64,000 nucleotides of DNA from Malurus cyaneus samueli (GCA_009741485.1 CM019236.1:44014218-44078217), one strand, 5' to 3'. Counted from the stretch's first letter, positions 13,421 to 27,062 are shown. Program-made: numbers and translations. The notes: a model not told the origin generated them from the sequence alone.

Positions 13421-13750
13421 GTCTGTTTATCTGAAAGGAGTGTTTAGACATTGTGTAGCACCCTTTTTGTTTGCGCTAGATTAAGAAGAGGAAAATTGAC
13501 CCAAAAGCTCTTGTAGAGGTCATCTAATCTGTTTGGTTGAGAGATCTGTCCTCCCACAGACTCACCATTCGGCATTATAGAGGAATACATCTTCCTGATG
13601 ACAAGCCCTCTTGCAGGGATACCTCAAACTGTGTCACTCCACGAGCAGCATCATTTCTAACAACAAAAATTTAAGAGATTACATGAGAAATTAGAGTGCT
13701 GCTTACAGATCTCTGGACTACAACTCACCCAGAAGGTCCAGGGCATTACG

Positions 13751-14147
13751 ATGAGCATTAGTGAAGACGACGTGGAGAAGTTCCTTGATGGCAACCGTCT
13801 TTTGCCAAGCAGTACTTTGAGAAGAAACTGAAAACAGAGTCCTGGGATGACAATGAGAGTGAAATACTTTTTGAGTTGATCAGACATGCAAGAAAGCATA
13901 CATGGAGAAGTGGTTTTCAAGACTTTGAGGAGGATCAGGTCCCTCATTCACGCTGAACCGCTGTAGTCTTTATGTACAGGCAGAGAAATGGCACTCCGGA
14001 ACTGGCAACAAGGCTTTTCAAATCCAGGAGGGAAGCACTCTGGAGGAATGCTTGGTCCCCCAGACTGTGAGATTGTGTATCCACTGGACATAGGCATTGT
14101 GGGCTATGGTCGCAGACAAGACCATGAACATCAAGGATGTCCAGGAG
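13751..14147 (+). pseudogene. PDE6B: PDE6B exon 1, left copy, frameshifted
   Basis: This matches exon 1 at 27515-27925 but is 397 bases long instead of 411. The first indel falls after about 17 codons (aaccGTC against aaccCTGC), and several more follow. The splice donor has also lost a G (GAGTACG against GAGGTACG). The same protein is recovered only by switching frames. The damage is made of isolated small indels with almost no substitutions, which resembles read error more than evolutionary decay. Confidence 0.9.
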
Positions 14148-16102
14148 TACGTTTGGCATTATTCATTTTCTGCTCGGAGAGAGTCTCAACCGGGGTCAGA
14201 GGCAGCAGCACACCTCATGGCTGGTCACAGCTCTTGTGGTGCAGTTGCTGTGTACTGAAACAAATAATGAGTCTAAAGGCTGTTTCCAATTTGATTTATG
14301 GAGGAGGGTTAACTAAGCACATAGATTGCACCAGATTTTAATGCCTGCCAGCAGTTCACTGCTAACATTACTGTCTAATTAAAAGGAAATTACACCTAGT
14401 CCAGCAGAAGTGAGCAAGGTAGTTCAGATCTGCGCATGGATATTCCACACATTTGTATGTATGAGTAACTGACAAAGACTAAGAAATCTTTGACGGTGAG
14501 TCCAAGAGGGTTTCCACCACAAAAGATCTTCGAAATGTTTGCCGTGTTGAATCTTCAGCCAAGGAGGTTTAGAGGATTATTACCAACAGAGCCAGTGGAC
14601 CCCAGAACAGGGGCACGAACTGCAGACATGTCTGTGATCTTCTTCAGAAGCAGCAAGAAACAAGCTTTGACAAAAAAAAGCTCCTTTAGCAAATATTGCA
14701 AATCAGGAGGGATCTGAGGGATTTGAACGTTTGCATTTATGCTTTCATGACACTATTTGCTCCCCATATCTCTGGTTAAGGATTTTTTTGTTTTATGTTA
14801 TACCTTCATGACAGTATTTACTTCCATACTTCTGGTCCAATCATGTAAACCTGAATGGAAAGGAATAAATCTGCTTCTTCTAATCATAGGTATAAAACTA
14901 AAATCCACGTGACCAAATATGGCATTGGGATTATCTATCTATTGTTTGCTAGTTACAAAGAGACCATCTGTTTATGCACTCATTTGTTGCTCAGTACAGG
15001 CATAACCAAACCACTTCAGCAAATCTTTCTTGTCTTCCACTGTTTTGATTCTGCACCCTGTTGGGTGTTTTGTGGTTTTGTTTGGTTTTTGGTTTTTTTG
15101 TTTTGTTTTTGTTTTTGTTTTTTTTTTTTTGCTGGGGGTTTGATGTTGTTGGGGGAAGCATCAAGATGTGACTTGAACTTATTGAAGTTGTTTGGTTTCT
15201 GATGTTTCCTCCCAAATACGTGGGAGGATTTCAGTGCTCATGAGCTGAGTGCTGCCCTCCAACTCTAGAGCTTTTAGAAAATGCCAAAAGACACCTCCTT
15301 TGAAGAAGATCAGATTATGCTTGGTCTAGCCATTTGGAACAAAGGCCAGCAGTGAGGATGTATGGGGAGAGATGCACTGGAGAGTGATCATTCTTTCTGA
15401 CTCTTCTGATGTGATCAGAGCCGTGTGGCTTTTTTAAACTCAAACAGCAAGATTTATGATGACAGTTATTACCCGAGCAGAGAGAAGATCTCTGGTCAGC
15501 AAGACCATACCTGCACTGCCCAATTGGCAGGTGATGATGTGTCATTGTCACTGTGCTGGTCTGCTCTGCCTTGCCTGTATATAATTTTCTGCTCTTCATG
15601 AGAAACTAGGGGTAGCTGAAAACAAGCTGACAACAGGCCTCATGGTCCAGGCACAGGAAGGAAAATGAGGGCAAGTGAACTTGCCAGCGATCACACTGGT
15701 TTATACATTGTGGCTGTGCAGTGCTACCTGGCTCTACTTACTCTGCAGTACGAACAACAATTCAGCAGAAAGGATGGCGGGGTACTGTGAAAAATGTCAT
15801 GATCTAAGAATGACCAGTGGAGAGCCCCCTGTTGTGAGAGAGTTTGGCATGCTAAAGCTTAAGATTTGCAAGACTTCACAGAAAGTTAAAGCACAGGTGT
15901 TGCAGTAAAAAGGCCACAGTTTCTGCTCTTGATTAGCTTTATCATCTGCAACATTGTCAATTTTCTGCTGATTCATTTCTATTCCTCAGTAATTTTAAGT
16001 AGAACTTCCTTTAGGCAGCTCACTGCCAGGGTCTGTTCTTTGACTTGGTTTAAGACTACACAAGTTGTGGAAATGCTTACCTGTAAATTCTGTATTAAAC
16101 AG

Positions 16103-16247
16103 TGTGCCCAGTTCAAGTCATTTGTTGATGAGCTCACCGACTACAGTACAAAAACATCCTCGCAACACCCATCTTAATGGCAAAGATCTGGTTGCTGCAT
16201 TGTGGCCATAAATGCTGAACGCCCACATTCACCAGCGCTGATGAAGA
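16103..16247 (+). pseudogene. PDE6B: PDE6B exon 2, left copy, frameshifted
   Basis: The counterpart at 29928-30080 is 153 bases long; this one is 145. The CAG acceptor and TGTGCCCAG start are preserved, but bases are missing in several short runs, including those around the catGGCAAAG and aaaTAAGCTG positions, so the frame breaks repeatedly. It encodes the end of GAF-A in the intact copy. Confidence 0.9.
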
Positions 16248-16546
16248 GTAGTGGGTAGTAGTTGAGTTATAGAAAGTTGTTATTTTTGTTGTAACAGAGA
16301 TTTTTTATGCTAGGAGTCTTTGCTTTAGTGAAGATCACTGGTGTGAGTTTCCTAAAGAGCACTCACATCTCATAGAAGAGGTTTGCAATGAGGATGCTTC
16401 TCTCAGGTCTCTTGGGGAGATACAGTGGAACAAGCCTATGTCATGGCAGTGCAAAGCAAAAGATTTATCCAGGAAATTACACTGACACTTGTTATAAATA
16501 GAGGCTGCTACTGCCTTCAATTCAATCTCACCGTTTACCTTTTCAG

Positions 16547-16635
16547 CTTTTTCTGAAGTATCTGAATTTTGCATCCTTGAACTTGAAAATTTATCACTTG
16601 AGTTATCTTCACAACTGTGAGACTCAAGAGGCCAG
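16547..16635 (+). pseudogene. PDE6B: PDE6B exon 3, left copy, one-base deletion
   Basis: It is identical to 30394-30483 except for one missing G (gactcAAG against gactcGAAG), giving 89 instead of 90 bases and a frameshift within the conserved ETRRGQ end. Both splice sites are intact. Confidence 0.9.
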
Positions 16636-18641
16636 GTAAGAGTGAAATGTAGATTTGCCATCTCAAAATCAAATAAATGTATTCTTCTGATTTCAAAGGT
16701 GTACTGACTTCTCTGGAGATTTGCTCGTGAAGAGCAGAAAGGAATGCTTTAAATGCTGCTCCTTTCCTAGGTCCATTATTTTCATTTCTTCTTTTGCTGC
16801 TGTTGTTGAACTGCAGAACCTGATGCAGTGGCCCCAGTTTCAGCAGACTTACTGTTGGATGTTTTGTTGATTTGAAGCTGCGAAAAGCTCTTGAATCATT
16901 TAATCACTTTGGACAGCAGCACCAAGAGGTTTTCTGAAACACTTAAAATGTGGTATCTTTTCCTTATCTTACTCATTAAAAAGTGGTATTGAATTTCTTC
17001 TTAGAGCCAGAAAAATGGTTCTCATAAGCCTGTTTATTTGCTCTCATAGTAGAAAAGAGCACATATTTGGATTTAGGGATATTGATTGAAATAATTAATT
17101 TGGCATTCTTACCATTACTTGGACCAAAATAGACTCTCAGGTTTAATTAGGATGGATGTGAATCCTTGCAATGACTTTGTGCAGCAGGCAATGGTGTCAT
17201 TGCAGAAGACAGGGAATTTCATCTGTGCCTCATTGCAGCCACGCTCTGATCTCCAATGGGGGTTCCCTGCAGATAAAATGCCTGTCTTAGCAAACAGATA
17301 CAGAATGAAAGTTTATTTTGAATCTTTGGGACAGCGCTTAACTTTCTAATTCATTATCCATTGCCTAATTTTTTTCAGCTATCAAAAGCATGAATGAGGG
17401 TCCAGTGATACACCATCAGCAATGATCAATAGTTAACTAAAGCAGAACTAGCAAAGGTCTTTCCTGTTGAGAGCTTAGCAGTAGGACTAGTCAGGGTGAA
17501 AAAGAGTTGGAGAACACGTGGAAACCCAAGAAGTGGAGGGCCTAATGGTTCTGGTCTAAGACTGAACAGAGTTCTGTGTCATATGGTGCTGCCTCTAGTT
17601 CTAGGTGCCCTGCTCTAGTTCTGTCACTAATTCAATAGTCAAACCTCTGGCTAATACAGGTCTTAAGGGCTGCGTGAAAGTTAAATAGTTCATTGTCCTG
17701 ATAGTTAAAGTACTGAAGTACAGAGTGAGCAAACACCATTCTCAAAAGTGGTCTAGGATTTTAGTATTGCAAATCCAACAGCAAAGACTGGGTGATACTG
17801 TGGTGCAATGGCTTGTACAAAGACAGTTTAGTCTGCTTGTGCTCAGATGCCATGTAGAGTCTTTATTAGAAGACCAATAATACATTTTGACCAACTTCTT
17901 TACATCATTCCTTCACTTAGATATTTTTCAGCTGTTTCTCTCACTGGGCTTGTGGCTTTCAGCATTACTTACGGCACACTGTAAAGTGCCAAAAGTTAAA
18001 CTGCTCAATTCATTTAATGTTCATATGACAACATTGCCGTCCTATTTGAGGGACGCTGACACAGAATAACTCAGACTTCATACAAGTGGCAGAGTTGTCT
18101 ATCCATTTATGGATTAGAAAGAGATCAATGCAGCTCAAATTGCTCCAAAAATCTATTTATGCCCAGTGAAAGGTGTGAGACACACTTTGATGGTGACCAT
18201 GTATTTCTTGTTCAAAGTGCAGGCCCAGTCTGATTTGGGTTGCTGCTCTCAGTTTCTGAGACATGGCTCCTCACAGCTCCTGGGCTCAGGAAGCACGGCA
18301 CGAACACTTGGATACAGGCACACACACACTGGTTAAGCAGCAAGGGTGTAGATGGTTACTTAGCATTTCAGAGCAGTATTTGTGAAACCTCTGCTTTACA
18401 AATCAAAGAACCTGATAGCAACAACTTTCTTAGCATCTGTAGGCCAGAACTGGGGAAAAGGATCATGCATGCACCGAAAAACCACACAGAGACTTGAGGA
18501 AAGTGTTAATTCAGTATTTCAAACTCCTGCTCTGGAATTTGCAACATTAACTGATTTTGGATGCAGATTTTACTCATGAGTATAAAATTTAAGTGGGGAC
18601 AATCTTTACCTTGAACTACTACCTTTCTTGGTGCTGTGGTA

Positions 18642-18666
18642 NNNNNNNNNNNNNNNNNNNNNNNNN
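18642..18666. other. Assembly gap of 25 N
   Basis: There are exactly 25 undetermined bases between the two copies. The left copy stops here in the middle of what is PDE6B intron 3 in the right copy, and the right copy begins at the point matching 5245. A fixed-size gap of this kind is a scaffolding placeholder, not a measured distance. Confidence 0.99.
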
Positions 18667-20835
18667 TGAACCGTGCGCTGCTGGATTTCCTCTCCAGTGA
18701 ATGACAGTTTCACAAATGGCCTGTTGCTAATCTCTACCAAAAGACCATTCAGGCCTGAGGCAATCTCACAAAAAAGAGACCTTTTTTGGCCATCGGATAA
18801 AAAGATGGACTTTCTGTTTGTTGTAGATCTATAGATATTTGCTATTAAAGCATACTGTTGAATACTTATAATATCCTATTATACTCTGCTAAAGGATCCA
18901 TCTCACCATCACGTTTATTCATTTTACTTGCAGCATGTTGTTAAAGATGCAATATCTTCTTTTATGCCAATGTCAGGTCACTCATGAAACGTGAGTCAGA
19001 GTATGATTCAGTGAGATCAAGGAAGTGGTGGCTCTGCAATAGGAAAGGAACTCTGTTCTCTGGAGGTAAGGTATTTACACTTGAAAAGATCTCTGATACC
19101 TCTGTATGGCCTGATCCTTTTCTTGTCTGGGGCAAGACAGACGGGAGGAAGGAAATTGTTTTCTTCAGGCAGCGGTAGCCTCTCCACATTTTGCAACCAG
19201 GTAACAGACTAGAGTTAGTTTAATCCGTGGGGTAATTCCCAGGATGGCTTCCAAAAACCAGGAGGCACAGAAGTGAGTACTCCTGAAAGTACAAACCGTG
19301 CATGTGTATCTGAGTCTCTTTCCTTTCCTGTTCACGCAACAGAAGCAGTTTAACTCAAAAAATGCAGGAATAAATCTACAGGCTCTAACTGGTAGCAAGT
19401 GTGATGTAACGGGAGGCTGTTACAGACAGTAATATTCTGCCTCCAGATTATTGCACCAGATTACTCCAGTGGATATATACAGCTCCTTACGTAGAGTGCA
19501 TCTCAAGGTGCTTTACCAAAGTGATACTGCTGGCACAGAGCTTGAGTAGTTATGGATAAGCCAGGATGTCCATTCCGGCCCTGACGATGGATTTAAAAGC
19601 TAAAACCAGAAGCACAAATTACAAAAGCCAAGGAAATCTGTAGGTGCATGCAATCAAAAGCCATTGGCCGGCACCTGGCCTTAGCAGGTGTTAGAGGAGG
19701 CAGTTTCCATGCACACACACAAGGTGCAGGGAGGGAAGGTTTAGGTCAGAGCCCCTTTCTGCACTCCAGAGGAGGGCAGCTGTAACACAAGGCTGATAGT
19801 GAGTCGCAGGGCTAGAGAACAAGCAGAGGCTTTCACATGCAACTGCACTTCAGCTTTCCATTCCTGCTTCTTCTCCAGGAGAAATGGATGGAAGTATGAA
19901 GCTTGGGAAAAGAGAGGAATTTTCTGAGCTGTCAGAAATGATCAAATTTTTTTTTTTTTTTTTTATTGAGGTTTTTTTTTTGTTTGTTTTCACTTTAAGC
20001 AGCTGATCTCTAAAGCTGCAAGTCATGAGTGTAAGTCTTTCACAGATAGAAAGTTAACTTTTTCACCAGGATAGCGCTCATCATTACACAGGAAAATCTA
20101 TTTATTTTATCAGAAAAGCCCAGAGGTTCCAGTCAAATCTCAGAGCACCTCTGTGTTACCACCTGTAAATTTACAACTGGAATACTCAACCTGAATACAA
20201 GCTTACATTTGCTACAGACTGAGCAACAAGCTGGAAACACTGAAAATTACAATGCTTCCTCCACAAGAGAGGCCCATTGAAAACACCATCACTGCTGTAA
20301 ACTCTGCTACAGGAATGGACATCAAACATCCCTCGCCCACAAGGAGCGAAGAGGAGGCAGGCCACGGAGTGCCCGAACATCATCAGAACCTCTGCAGGAC
20401 TCTGTGCAGTTCTGTGCCTGTAGAGAGGGAGATATGGCCACTCCTGGTCAGGCCAGTGAAGTTCCTGGTCTCTGGAATATGAGTGCTTGCTTCCTCTTTG
20501 ACTCAGCCTTATGTCTGCCAATGCTGCAAACCTCTTTATTCCGTTCTGACATGGGCACTGAGAATACACAGACACTCCCAGCTTCTTCTTGTGATTTTCT
20601 GGCTTGAATTCTTCTTGCCCATGGTGGCTTGTTCCCACCCTTCTGGTTCCATAGCATTTTGTTGACTCAGTACCCTTTCAATTCCTCATTACTTGCTCTC
20701 ATTACTCTTGACATTAGAATAATTTTCTCTGTTCCTCTTCTTTTCTACTAACAGTCTTGCTCTTTGCCTTCTCCAGTTGTGGTCATGTTTCTCACAAATC
20801 GCTTGTCTGTGATGTTGTCCTTTTTTTTTTTTCCT

Positions 20836-21007
20836 GCTATCTGCAAATCTTTCCTTAGAGCCTCTTTTCTTCACTGTTTCTTCATGACACTGCATAAGCA
20901 AATCTCTTTCTGGATACAGAGCACCTATTTTGTGTCATTAGGTGCTCCTTCTAAGTGTTTTCAAATGTCCTATCACTGTTTTCTCCTTACTTCCATGCCC
21001 AGAGCCT
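20836..21007. other. 172-bp segment present only in the right copy
   Basis: After a T run and CCT, the right copy has 172 extra bases before CTTGGGAAGAAAC, whereas the left copy joins directly at about 7454. The segment ends with AGAGCCTCTT and carries another AGAGCCTCTT near its start (about 20858). CCT is repeated at both junctions, so it reads as a deletion with microhomology in the left copy or an insertion in the right. It matches no repeat I recognise. Confidence 0.8.
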
Positions 21008-23604
21008 CTTGGGAAGAAACTGGGGAAGGAGTATGTTGTGCACAAGGGGAGTATGCACATGGCTTTGTTTGGGGGGTGTTTGTAGATCTTTGTAGTCCTT
21101 CAGCTTCACAGAACACTTGGTGAATGAAGTAATCTTCTTATTCAGGGTTCAGTGATTTGTGCTAAGAGCTTTCGATACAATCTGTCAATTGAAACATAAC
21201 AAACTCAAGTAGACTAGAGCAGAAATTGCCACTGCTACTGTACGGTAATATTTTTTAACAGAGCCATCTCTCCATAAAATTAAGAGTAAGAGAAGCGTGC
21301 GTATTTACAGCATATACAAGGAGGAGGAAGTCAAGAAGACACAGGCTCAGGTACATTTTCAGTCTTCTGGCATGGTAGAGATGCATTTCCTAGTAAATAT
21401 CTCCCTGAAAAGTAACAATCAGACCTGACAGACCCCAAAACTGACCCGTGTGCTTTCAGAAACCCACATTCTTTCTACAAGAACCATTCAGGCAGAAATC
21501 TCTGACTGATTCCTGCAATTCACCAATGCAATACAAAACCTCATATCCTAATTTTAAGGTAATTCTCAAAAAAAGTTAACAAGCTGATGGCTGATGTTCC
21601 TTTTCGTGACAAGATGGGGAGTCAACATTCTGGCAAAATGCAAGCATATGACCAAATGCTGACCCTTTAAAGCTGGACTGCCAGCAGCACACTTTCTCCT
21701 TGCACAACAGTGCAAGGGATTAATATGTTATTACAAGTATTTATTCTTATCTTTCTACAACTCAGGTATCAACTGTCCTGCCAGCAAGGAAAACAGCTCT
21801 AGCATGACCAGCTATTGCTCACCTGTGTTTTCTGCAGCCCTGGAGCCTGCTGCTCGTGCTGTGCTCCTGTGCTGCGCTGCTGCGTTTCTGTGTGACAGAT
21901 TGCCTTAAAACAAGCATGTGTCTCCAGTTGTGACTCCCGCCAGCTCCAGGGGCAGGACCCTGTGCTTGCCCAGGCTGGGGGAGGTTCACCTGCCCCTGAG
22001 GTCCTGATGAAGGGTATCCCTGGCCTCTGCTCCCCAACTTGGTGCTGTCCCCAGGCTGGCCCAAGTGCACTTTATCCCTCCAACCCCAACCAGCTTGACC
22101 ATGTGTGCCCAGGGAGGCTGTGCCAGTCCCCACTCAACGGTGGCTGCACTGTCTGGGACCACAGGCAGGAGTGGGGCCCAGCAGAGTCTGGGCGAGATCC
22201 CAGGTGGCAAGGCTGTGCTGTGGTGGCATCAAAATGTCCATGAACAGCCACAGAGGGCAAGGAAATGGGGAGGATGCTGAGCAAGAGCCATAAGGTTTTG
22301 CACGCCAGCTCTCTGTGTGGAAGTGACAATCCATGGGCAGCTGAAGGAGTGGGCCAGACTTTGGGGGAGCAGAAGAAGACCCAGGAGGGGTGAAGAACAT
22401 AGCCCTGATCCTCACTGGGCTCCCATGGCTGCAGGCAGGAAAGCTTTTTCTTGAGAACAAGCAGGTGGCATGAGAATATTACGCTGTAAATCAGATAAGC
22501 TGCAATCTCGTTATGCCAACAGACGAGTGGGTCAGAAAGGTTGGAGTATGGCTGTCAGTACAGCGACCCGTAAGGATAATGTCTAATCACATTAGTCACT
22601 GGCAGCTCCCCTCCCCACAGCCTTTGGCCAGGGGGACAAACAATGTTCCCCTGGAGGAGGAGTACGAGGAATCTCAGCAGCCCAAACACTCCCAGTGCTT
22701 CCCATTCCTCTTTCTGCTTCCCAGGTCAGGTCTGCACCCCCTGCTTCGGACACAGTCCCATAAACAGCCCTGACAGTACTGCTGCTCCTGCACAGGATGT
22801 TTTGCACCACAACAGCCAGGAGATTTTATCCACAAATTTTCAGTAGTTTTCATCCTATGACTAGGGAGACACTGCCAAGTCCATTGTTGGGTTGTTGGGA
22901 GGAGAGAAATTTTATCCCGCACAACTCCCAACTACCAGCCAAGCCTTTGGGGCAGCTTAAACACTTGAGATTTCCCACTGGAGCACAGTTTGAGTGACAT
23001 CCACGTCCAACAACCAGCACAGCAGAGGTCCCATGCCAACTCTGCAATTTGGATTTAAAGCCATTGAAAACAAGTTTGTGCAACCACACGTGTTCAGACA
23101 TTACTACGCTGTGTGACAGTCTAGTGCAACTTTCCTAAAATAGAAGCCTCATCCTCCTCCAAAATCCTCCATTGTCTGCCTAAGTCCATTCAAAGAACAT
23201 TATCCTATTGCAATCTTACATTGTATCCCCCTCATTTACCACCGTTATGGCAGCAATGGCTTCCATGCTGGGTATTCCTGAAGGCTTAGGAATACTCACA
23301 CTTTTTTGCACCATACTTTTAATTCTGGGTATGTCAGCACACCAAAGGGGCTGCTGCTGCTCTGGTTCCTGCCAACTCCATTTGCAACTCCTTCCATATT
23401 CCCCCTTGTTAAGAGAAAATCTTCATGTTTAATTTCAAGCCCTGAGTGCAGAAGCAGGAACTGAGCTTGGATCTTTTGTGTTTGGAGCCTCCAGTATTGC
23501 TACTGGACCCTGCTTGTTTTCCTTACAAATGTTTTGAAACAAAAATGTTTATCTTGAACTGAGCATAACTTTTCATACCAGGCAAAATGTGAATATCTGG
23601 AAGG

Positions 23605-23629
23605 TTTGGATCCACTAAGTGGATCCAAA
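23605..23629. repeat. Perfect short inverted repeat
   Basis: An 11-base stem (TTTGGATCCAC) pairs with its exact complement around a 3-base centre. The left copy has a near-identical version around 10000-10022. It may be chance or a binding site; nothing else marks it. Confidence 0.5.
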
Positions 23630-24881
23630 GAGTGCTAATTTCAATTCAGTATGGATAATTCACCTATTTTCAATTTTTTAACTCCCAAAGCACAACTGGA
23701 AAGAACATGCAATAATTCTCATAACCCCTAATGCATCCACAAAACCATTTTTTTTTTTTTTTTTGTCAGGAAAACACCAAATGTTACCAACAAGCCCAAA
23801 GGACCTTCTGCTCAGACACAGGGCATCCTAAGTACACCCTCCAACTTAATAACTCCGTCCTGTGCTATCCACTTCATACACAGTCTGATTCCTGGACATT
23901 GAAACATTTCTGAGAAGTGGCTATGAGCTCCCAGGAGACTTCCTCTCCTTCCACGAATCTGACTTCGTAAAGAGGATCCAATGGATGGTAAAAACGGCAT
24001 GCCACAGCACACTTGATTGTAAGAAGAGCGAAACTTCACTTCAGACTTTCTTCAAAAGCTTTGGGATACCAGAATTTAAAATGTGTTAGTCCCCTGGAAA
24101 GACTTCTAACTGGTTTCACTTACCCTTTTTCCTCCCTATCACTGTGGGATGAAACAAGGCTTCTATTTTACCATGGCCTGGAAGGGCTCAGATTGCTGCT
24201 AAAGGACAGACATTGGAAGGCAGAAGGTTGCCTCCAGCTTTCCTTGTGTTAATCATAAATAAAATTACTCCCATCTGAGAGTATTACACAGCTGCAAATG
24301 AAGATTTTACTGGTGTACTAGCAATGTTTCCTTGCACACAACTGGCCTGGCAGGAAGGCTGGACCCACAAAACGGTTATGTTTCCCTCCAGCTCTAAGAA
24401 GCTTTATGTCTGTATTGGTTCCAGCAGGCTGGTACCATTACATGTGCCATGTGTCATTACATCTCTTCAGATTGGAAGTGTTCACTGGGAAAAATGATGG
24501 CATCTCCTCTAGGCGTGTCTAAGATAAGGTGAGAGCAATCTCTTCCCACTGTTTTGGAAGCCTTGTCTCTGCAGGTTTAAAATCTACCATGCTATATGAT
24601 TATGGAGAGCAGACTGTTCCTTTTGTTTTAGCTGTAATCTTTAATACAATTGGGGACTGTTTTGTTAGGAAAGAGATGACTCAAAAAGAGACTTGGGAAA
24701 CCTCAGTCTTTCCTCAAAGGTCACATTTCCCCGCTGTATTCCAAGTGCGACATCTTTCCAAACAACTTGGCATAATCTGTTATGTGAAAGAAGGTTTATC
24801 CTAATGGATGGATATGCACCTCCTTCTGCCTGGAAGTCTCGACACACGTGCAGCCTCTGTTAAGCTGAGATTGTGACTCAC

Positions 24882-24899
24882 CCTGGTGAATTCACCAGG
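24882..24899. repeat. 18-bp perfect palindrome
   Basis: CCTGGTGAATTCACCAGG reads the same on both strands and is kept unchanged in the left copy at 11235-11252. Its role is unknown. It lies about 2.6 kb upstream of the PDE6B start. Confidence 0.5.
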
Positions 24900-27062
24900 T
24901 GACAGCTCTCCACATCAGCAGGACTTTCCATGCACCCTTGGTGCATCCTATCCCCTAGTCCTGAACACACCTGTCTGCAATTTATTTTTAGGACAGCCAA
25001 ACACATTTACAGACACCTGACCATGGCTCACTCACTGGCTTAATATTTTTCCACCCATCAGTGGAAATACTGAGATGTTCTACACCGGTTATAGGCTCCA
25101 CAGAGAATCCTAGCCAAGAAATTCCACATTACATTAGCAAGCCACTACATCTCTTCATCTTTCAAACAAATCCGCCTCCACCTTTCAGCTGTCTCATCTA
25201 AGCCCTCGCCTTATAAGACAAAATATCTTTTGTGTAATTTTCTCATTAGTTAAGAGTTGTTAAGACAGCCATTACTTTCTTTCTGTCCACAGACTTCTGA
25301 CTGTGCCCTGGAGGAAATTGCTGTACAACACAGTTTTCTCCACACAAAACCACACTGGCTGCTATTTGTCTCCCATGATTATGCACATGAACAGCTGTGT
25401 TTCTGCACTTTCTTAGAAGCCAAACATTAAATGGTCTGTTTTAGAATTCTCCAGTTCTTTCTTTTCCCTATTTTGCTGAAAGAATCATTAAATTTACTTT
25501 TTCCAAGAGTAGGTCCTCCATTAGTTGTCAGAAAAGGTCATTAAGTGTTTAGCAGTTACTTTACACAACTCTTTAAGAACTTCACCCCTTGAGTACTTGA
25601 GATTCTTGCTCTTTCTTATATAATAAACAGAAAATATTCATTACCTTTCATGCTCCTAATTTACCTCATATTCAATCTTGACTTCTGTGACCTTTCATTT
25701 TCACTTGTTTGTGGTATTTTTTGCACACATCTTCAATGATTTCCCCACACTTACTCACTTTCTGCCCATTTTTCTCCTGTTCAAGATTAACAAGAACACA
25801 TAATTTACAAAATGGCCTGTTTTTTTTCTAGTTTGAAACTTTCATTTCAGGTTCTCACTCTCCTAAACTGTCTTCCACCTTTGTTTCTCAGCTATTTCTT
25901 TCTGTTGCCTCCAGTCAAAACCAAAGATTTCTTATTTCTCTTCCTGCCAGCCTTTGTACCCAGAAAACTGCTGCAAACAGAAACCTTGCTGAGCAGCCTG
26001 CAACCTGAAGTGCTGCCATGCCTGTGGATGTTTGACAACTAAAATTCCTTATTGCCACCAAGCCCTGTGCCTGGATAGTGCTGCATGTTGCTCACAAAAA
26101 GGCTTCTGGAGAAAACCTTCACCATTCCAGCTCTCAGCAGGTCCTTGTCCTTCTGCTAGAACATGGTTATGGAAGGCAGTGAGGCACACATCACCTTGTC
26201 CAAGTCTTCTTGAGCAGTAATTCTATTTTAATATCCTGACTGTGAGAAGTACCAGAATGAGCCACCTTCCTCCCAGGCATCCACATTCACATTTGGGCTG
26301 GATTGAACGGCTCCTGGCAGCAGTGACAATACTCATAGACACAGACAACCTTAGTCCTCAGGCAGGTGAGCCTTTCTCACTCTCCAGCAATGTGGCAGGG
26401 GGATTTACCTTTGTTCCCCAGTAATGAAAACTCCTGTGCATTGTTTTATTCTTCTGAAGAGTGATAGCCTTTGTGGCACTTTGTCTTCTAGTATCACACT
26501 GACCCTCACCTGCTGTTTGCAGCATTGATACCAAACAACTTCTGTTCCTCACAGCCATAATTCTCCCTCTCTCTCCATTGATAGTGATGAGGGAAATATT
26601 TCTACCTTTTTTTGTTTGCTTGGGTTTGGGGCTTTTTGCGTTTTTTTTTTTTTTTTTTTTTTGTTTGTTTGTTTGTGCTCAGGAGTTCCCATGTTTCCTC
26701 AGAGCACCTCAATTCAGCAACGCCAGACAGAAGCTCTCCAGATTCCTTCCTAAAAGGCTTCCTAAAATACACTGAACGGTGTATTTTCTGTTATGGCTTT
26801 CACTAGCAAGAAGCAAAGACCATAGACCTCGCAAATTCAGTTCAATCCCGAGACTAGAGCATTCAGGATTGGTGCTTCCTTCAGAGAACAGCCCTCACAG
26901 GAGCCGCTTATGGAGCTGTGCAACAGTAGAGAGATTCTCAAAGAGCGGTGTTACCTCACTGTTTTTGTCCTGGCCACTGTATTCCTTTGGGAAAGATGCA
27001 TTCCCTACTACTGCTGAGAGCTAGGAGAGCAGAAATAATAAGATGCTCACCTTGTTAGCCAA

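Larger units (their letters stand above)
5245..18641 (+). repeat. Left copy of a ~13.4-kb direct duplication (probable assembly duplicate)
   Basis: From TGAACCGTGCGCTG at 5245 to the gap, the sequence repeats in the same order at 18667-32535. Shared anchors include 6866 with 20252, 9122 with 22722, 10951 with 24588, 13751 with 27515 and 16547 with 30394. This copy is about 470 bases shorter: 172 bases from one block and the rest mostly from scattered 1-3 base losses, many in short homopolymers. It becomes poorer toward its right end and contains damaged versions of PDE6B exons 1-3. The position against a 25-N gap suggests a contig end extended with uncorrected long reads that failed to merge with the next contig. 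A real tandem duplication is the alternative. Confidence 0.9.
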
